The notes under the pieces are model-generated. The model worked only from the letters and a program-made list of their open reading frames with translations, searched no databases and was not told the origin of the DNA. This document shows, piece by piece, positions 5,973 through 8,865 of a stretch of DNA of 8,865 nucleotides. This stretch comes from Gallionellaceae bacterium UBA6222 (lineage in GTDB: Bacteria > Pseudomonadota > Gammaproteobacteria > Burkholderiales > Gallionellaceae), in NCBI GenBank assembly GCA_002421915.1, contig DISA01000024.1, positions 1 through 8,865 of the forward strand, given 5' to 3'. The position numbers and the translations under genes are program-made. The number at the start of each line of letters is the position of its first letter. Within the stretch, counting starts at the first letter, position 1.

Positions 5973-7805
5973 ATGAGTGAGAAGACGGCGCAGCAGATCC
6001 TGCGCGACACGTTCGGTTATTCCGCTTTCCGCAGTGCGCAGCAGGCCATTGTCGGGCATGTTGCCGGCGGTGGCGATGCGCTGGTACTGATGCCGACCGG
6101 CGGCGGTAAATCCCTCTGTTACCAGATTCCGGCGCTGCTGCGTCCGGGTATCGGTATTGTGGTGTCGCCATTGATTGCGCTGATGCAGGACCAGGTTGAT
6201 GCGCTCAAGCAGCTTGGTGTGCCCGCTGCTTTCCTCAATTCCAGTCTGAACGCTGATTCAGCGCGCGAGGTGTCGCGGTCTGTGATGTGCGGCGAACTGA
6301 AGCTGTTGTATGTCGCGCCGGAACGGCTGATGACGGAGGGATTCCTGAATCTGCTGGAGCACCTGAATCAGGACAACCGCATCGCCCTGTTCGCCATTGA
6401 CGAAGCCCATTGTGTGTCGCAATGGGGACATGATTTCCGACCCGAGTACCGCGCGCTGACGGTATTGCACGAGCGCTTCCCGGAAGTGCCGCGCATCGCG
6501 CTCACCGCCACGGCCGATGCGCCGACTCGGCATGAAATCATCGAGCGCCTGGCGCTGGAACAGGCGCAACAATTCGTTTCCAGCTTCGACCGTCCCAACA
6601 TCCGCTACCGCATCACGCTGAAGCACAACGTACACCAACAGTTGCAAGCCTTCCTCGAAACCGAACATCCCAACGACGCAGGCATCGTGTATTGCCTGTC
6701 GCGCAAGAAGGTGGAGGAGACCGCTGCGTGGCTGAAGGAGCAGGGTTGGGACGCTCTGCCGTACCACGCCGGGTTGGATGCAACCACGCGCAGCAAGAAT
6801 CAGAAAAAATTCCTGCGCGAAGAGGGCGTTATCATGGTTGCCACCGTCGCCTTTGGCATGGGTATCGACAAGCCAAACGTGCGCTTCGTCGCCCACCTTG
6901 ATCTACCCAAGAGCATGGAAGGCTATTATCAGGAAACCGGGCGTGCCGGGCGCGACGGTCTGTCCGCGGACGCGTGGATGGCTTACGGCCTGGGCGATGT
7001 CGTCTCCATGCGCCAGATGCTGTTGTCCGGTGATGCACCGGAAGGGCGCAAGCGCGTCGAACTGCAAAAGCTTGATGCCTTGCTCGGCTTCTGCGAATCC
7101 ACCGCCTGTCGCCACCAGACCCTGCTGCGCTATTTTGGTGAGGAACATCCGGGCCGGTGCAACGAATGTGATAACTGTCTGTCACCGGTGGACAGCTGGG
7201 ATGCCACCCAGGCCGCGCAGATGGCTTTATCCTGCGTCTATCGCACCGGCCAGCGTTTCGGCGTCGCGCACCTCATCGACGTGCTACTGGGCAAGGCTAC
7301 GCCCAAGGTCGAACAATTCAACCACCAGCAACTTTCAACCTTCGGTATCGGCAAAGACTTGACGCAATTGCAATGGAGCGGCGTCTATCGCCAGCTCGTT
7401 GCTGCCGGATTCATCAACGTCGATATGGAAGCCTACGGCGGATTGAAGCTCACTGAAACATCACGACCTGTGTTGCGCGGCGAGCAAGAGGTATGGCTAC
7501 GCCGTGATGCAGAGCCGGTGAAGCGCCCCAGTAGCAAAGAACGCAGTTCACGTTTGCGCGAGGCGTTCGCCGGTGCGAACGAAGATCCATTGTGGCAGGC
7601 ACTCAAAGCGAAGCGCATGGAGTTGGCGCGCGAACAAGGAGTTCCGCCATACGTCATCTTCCACGACAGCACTTTGCTGGATATGCTCAATCGCAAGCCA
7701 AAGAATTTGATCGAGTTGGGGCAAATCAACGGCGTGGGGCAGTCAAAATTGGCAAAATACGGCAATGATTTCTTGCGGGTTTTGGAGGTGGCGCATGGCG
7801 GGTAA
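5973..7805 (+). CDS. recQ: ATP-dependent DNA helicase RecQ
   Basis: A 3'-5' superfamily 2 DNA helicase acting in RecF-pathway repair, stalled-fork processing and suppression of illegitimate recombination. The 610 aa match full-length E. coli RecQ. Helicase core: Walker A PTGGGKS (41-47, K46), SPLIALMQDQV (65-75), DEAH box (143-146) followed by the aromatic-rich loop SQWGHDFRPEY (149-159), LTATA (177-181), motif V VATVAFGMGID (289-299) and motif VI QETGRAGRDG (320-329). The RecQ C-terminal zinc site is C379, C396, C399 and C402 (CNECDNC), then a winged helix (about 410-500). The HRDC domain occupies about 537-605. Nothing is missing. No Shine-Dalgarno is evident before the ATG, but no better start exists. 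It is not clearly in an operon: a repeat and about 220 nt separate it from yebC. Confidence 0.98.
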   Translation: MSEKTAQQILRDTFGYSAFRSAQQAIVGHVAGGGDALVLMPTGGGKSLCYQIPALLRPGIGIVVSPLIALMQDQVDALKQLGVPAAFLNSSLNADSAREVSRSVMCGELKLLYVAPERLMTEGFLNLLEHLNQDNRIALFAIDEAHCVSQWGHDFRPEYRALTVLHERFPEVPRIALTATADAPTRHEIIERLALEQAQQFVSSFDRPNIRYRITLKHNVHQQLQAFLETEHPNDAGIVYCLSRKKVEETAAWLKEQGWDALPYHAGLDATTRSKNQKKFLREEGVIMVATVAFGMGIDKPNVRFVAHLDLPKSMEGYYQETGRAGRDGLSADAWMAYGLGDVVSMRQMLLSGDAPEGRKRVELQKLDALLGFCESTACRHQTLLRYFGEEHPGRCNECDNCLSPVDSWDATQAAQMALSCVYRTGQRFGVAHLIDVLLGKATPKVEQFNHQQLSTFGIGKDLTQLQWSGVYRQLVAAGFINVDMEAYGGLKLTETSRPVLRGEQEVWLRRDAEPVKRPSSKERSSRLREAFAGANEDPLWQALKAKRMELAREQGVPPYVIFHDSTLLDMLNRKPKNLIELGQINGVGQSKLAKYGNDFLRVLEVAHGG

Positions 7806-7824
7806 TTCAGAATCATTCAGCTCT

Positions 7825-7940
7825 GTCATTCCGGCGTAGGCCGGAATCCGGTGCTTCCATTCAAAATGCCTTTCAGGTTCTGTCTTCGCTTTGCGGAGCA
7901 TTTCGTTTTTTGCTGGATTCCAGCTTTTGCGGGAATGGCG
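7825..7940. repeat. Paired-palindrome intergenic repeat (REP/BIME or MITE-like)
   Basis: Two related palindromic modules lie in opposite orientation. The left one, ATTCCGGC-GTAG-GCCGGAAT (7828-7847), is a perfect 8-bp stem. The right one, ATTCCAGC-TTTT-GCGGGAAT (7917-7936), is an 8-bp stem with one mismatch. With flanks (GTCATTCC... and ...GGAATGGC) the outer arms pair with each other, so the whole unit can fold into a long structure. Between them, AAATGC (7864-7869) pairs with GCATTT (7898-7903) around a small hairpin, CTTCGC-TTT-GCGGAG (7884-7898), followed by CGTTTTTT, which may serve recQ as a terminator. The type GTCATTCC...GGAATCC is widespread and multicopy in proteobacterial genomes. 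No transposase is present. Short reading frames here with PAKAGIQ-like sequence are translation artefacts. Confidence 0.8.
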
Positions 7941-8024
7941 GGCGCTGCTCCAAGTTGTCGCATTGCCATACTTCGGGCAAGATGCGCCCTCAACAATTTT
8001 TGCAACAACTAAAAGAGAGCGGAC

Positions 8025-8729
8025 ATGGGTGCACAGTGGAAAGCAAGGCACAAAGAAGTGGCGGCAAATGCACGCGGTAAAATTTTCGGCAAGCTAGCCA
8101 AAGAAATCATGGTGGCGGCAAAAGGCGGCGCGGATATTGGCGCAAACTCGCGGTTGCGTCTGGTGGTCGAGCAAGCCAAAAAAGCATCCATGCCCAAAGA
8201 AACCTTGGACCGCGCGATTAAAAAAGGTGCGGGATTGTTAGATGGTCCATTGCATATGGAAACGCTGGTGTACGAGGGTTTTGCACCGCATCGTGTTCCT
8301 GTCATCGTCGAATGCCTGTCTGACAATATCAACCGCACCAAGTCCAGCATGAACGTGCTGTTCCGCAAGGGGCAGCTCGGTGCGCCAGGGTCCGTGTCGT
8401 GGGATTTTGATCACGTTGGCATGATTGAAGCGACCCCCAACTCCAAAGATGCAGATCCCGAAGCCGCCGCAATCGAAGCTGGCGCGCAAGACCTGGAACC
8501 TTCAGGCGAAGGGGCGATGCTGTTTATCACTGAACCAACTGATCTGGATGCGGTGTGCAAGGCATTGCCCGCACAAGGTTTCACTGTCACCTCCGCTTTG
8601 ATTGGTTATCGTCCGAAGAATCCTGTCACCATCGCCAGCGATACCGAGCGTGAAGAAGTGGAAGCTTTTCTTGAGGCGATTGACGAGGATGATGACGTGC
8701 AAAATGTCTATGTAGGTTTGGCACAATAG
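8025..8729 (+). CDS. YebC/PmpR (TACO1) family protein, YeeN-like branch
   Basis: A cytoplasmic protein of 234 aa from the YebC/TACO1 family, whose members have been described as transcriptional regulators (PmpR) and, more recently, as ribosome-associated factors that help difficult peptide stretches such as polyproline. Recognisable parts are the N-terminal helical domain with MGAQWKARHKEVAANARGK and QAKKASMPKETLDRAIKKG (50-68), then YEGFAP (83-88), CLSDNINRT (97-105), GSVSWDF (122-128), FITEPTDLD (167-175) and the acidic C-terminus EDDDVQNVY (221-229). The start lacks the MGHSKWANI of classical YebC, and no ruvC follows, both pointing to the YeeN-like paralogue group. GAGAG at 8015-8019 is a modest Shine-Dalgarno 5 nt before the ATG. 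Exact function in this organism cannot be told from sequence. Confidence 0.9.
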   Translation: MGAQWKARHKEVAANARGKIFGKLAKEIMVAAKGGADIGANSRLRLVVEQAKKASMPKETLDRAIKKGAGLLDGPLHMETLVYEGFAPHRVPVIVECLSDNINRTKSSMNVLFRKGQLGAPGSVSWDFDHVGMIEATPNSKDADPEAAAIEAGAQDLEPSGEGAMLFITEPTDLDAVCKALPAQGFTVTSALIGYRPKNPVTIASDTEREEVEAFLEAIDEDDDVQNVYVGLAQ

Positions 8730-8840
8730 CCAAGCACTTGGGGTTTAGAAGGTCTTAGGCTGTGAATGGCAACGATGACGAAACCACTGAGGCGAGATGC
8801 TTTTCCTGGTGTCGTTTCGCGCTGCTGACGGCGGTCGGTT
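8730..8840. other. Non-coding stretch after the YebC-family gene
   Basis: No convincing gene, tRNA or terminator is visible. A weak palindrome, CCAAGCACTTGG (8730-8741), has a tiny loop and no T-run. The only plus-strand frame with an ATG (8766-8828, 20 codons) has no ribosome binding site and resembles nothing I know. The stretch ends where IS-like sequence appears to begin. Confidence 0.5.
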
Positions 8841-8865
8841 TGAATCGACCCCGATTAACTAGACA
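8841..8865. mobile_element. Possible left terminal inverted repeat of an IS3-family element
   Basis: The last 25 bases begin TGAATCGACCCC and end AGACA. IS3-family ends often share the pattern TG-A-(N)-TG/CG-(A/C)CCCC...(A/T)-GACA. The window stops before any transposase, the opposite end or the target duplication could be seen. The match is pattern recognition from memory over a short span. The alternative is chance resemblance in intergenic DNA. Confidence 0.4.

Noticed and set aside
7963..7987. Hairpin TTGCC/GGCAA upstream of the YebC-family gene as a terminator or riboswitch
   Set aside because: The stem is short and bulged, the T-run is too far away, and no known leader motif is visible.
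7826..8008. Minus-strand reading frame with PAKAGIQ and STGFRPTPE
   Set aside because: These peptides are the familiar artefact of translating the GTCATTCC-type repeat; there is no ribosome binding site or family resemblance.
8766..8828. 20-codon open frame after the YebC-family gene
   Set aside because: No ribosome binding site, no similarity, and length expected by chance.
8833..8850. tRNA T-arm-like hairpin GGTCG-GTTTGAAT-CGACC
   Set aside because: The loop has 8 bases instead of 7, there is no acceptor stem or CCA, and no other tRNA arms precede it. The IS-end reading explains the bases better.

Overview
This window looks like ordinary chromosomal DNA from a betaproteobacterium, probably of the Nitrosomonadales/Gallionellaceae type. 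The evidence is the 5S rRNA tail at the left edge, the gene order pyrG-kdsA-eno-ftsB, and protein signatures such as the enolase opening MSAIVD and the MGAQWK-type YebC. No taxonomic search was possible, so the lineage is an inference. Base composition is moderate and even by eye, and no gene-sized stretch stands out as foreign.

Layout from left to right: (a) 1-20 is probably the last bases of a 5S rRNA gene, followed by a rho-independent terminator that closes the rRNA operon. (b) 76-4228 is a tightly packed plus-strand operon: pyrG (CTP synthase), kdsA (KDO-8-phosphate synthase), eno (enolase) and ftsB (divisome protein). It is led by a near-consensus sigma70 promoter whose predicted start site lies almost on the pyrG start codon. 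The genes overlap by 4 nt (pyrG/kdsA) and 1 nt (eno/ftsB), with only a short gap between kdsA and eno. (c) 4221-5852 on the minus strand is a PGM1-type phosphoglucomutase, convergent with ftsB and sharing 8 nt with it. (d) 5853-5972 is a divergent intergenic region with two mirror-image TATGAT boxes. (e) 5973-7805 is full-length recQ. (f) 7806-8024 holds a paired-palindrome (REP/BIME-like) repeat. (g) 8025-8729 is a YebC-family gene of the YeeN-like branch. (h) 8730-8865 is non-coding and ends in 25 bases that resemble the terminal inverted repeat of an IS3-family insertion sequence.

Functionally, the operon links CTP supply, the CMP-KDO branch of lipopolysaccharide synthesis (KdsA makes KDO-8-P; CTP later activates KDO), glycolytic PEP (made by enolase, used by KdsA) and septum formation (FtsB). 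Pgm supplies or drains glucose-1-phosphate, RecQ is a repair helicase, and the YebC protein probably acts at the ribosome or in transcription.

I found no undescribed system. The points most worth checking are the probably leaderless pyrG transcript, an enolase whose middle third looks as if it came from another lineage, and the fact that both window edges fall in multicopy sequence (rRNA operon and IS end), which suggests that this is a whole contig broken at repeats.
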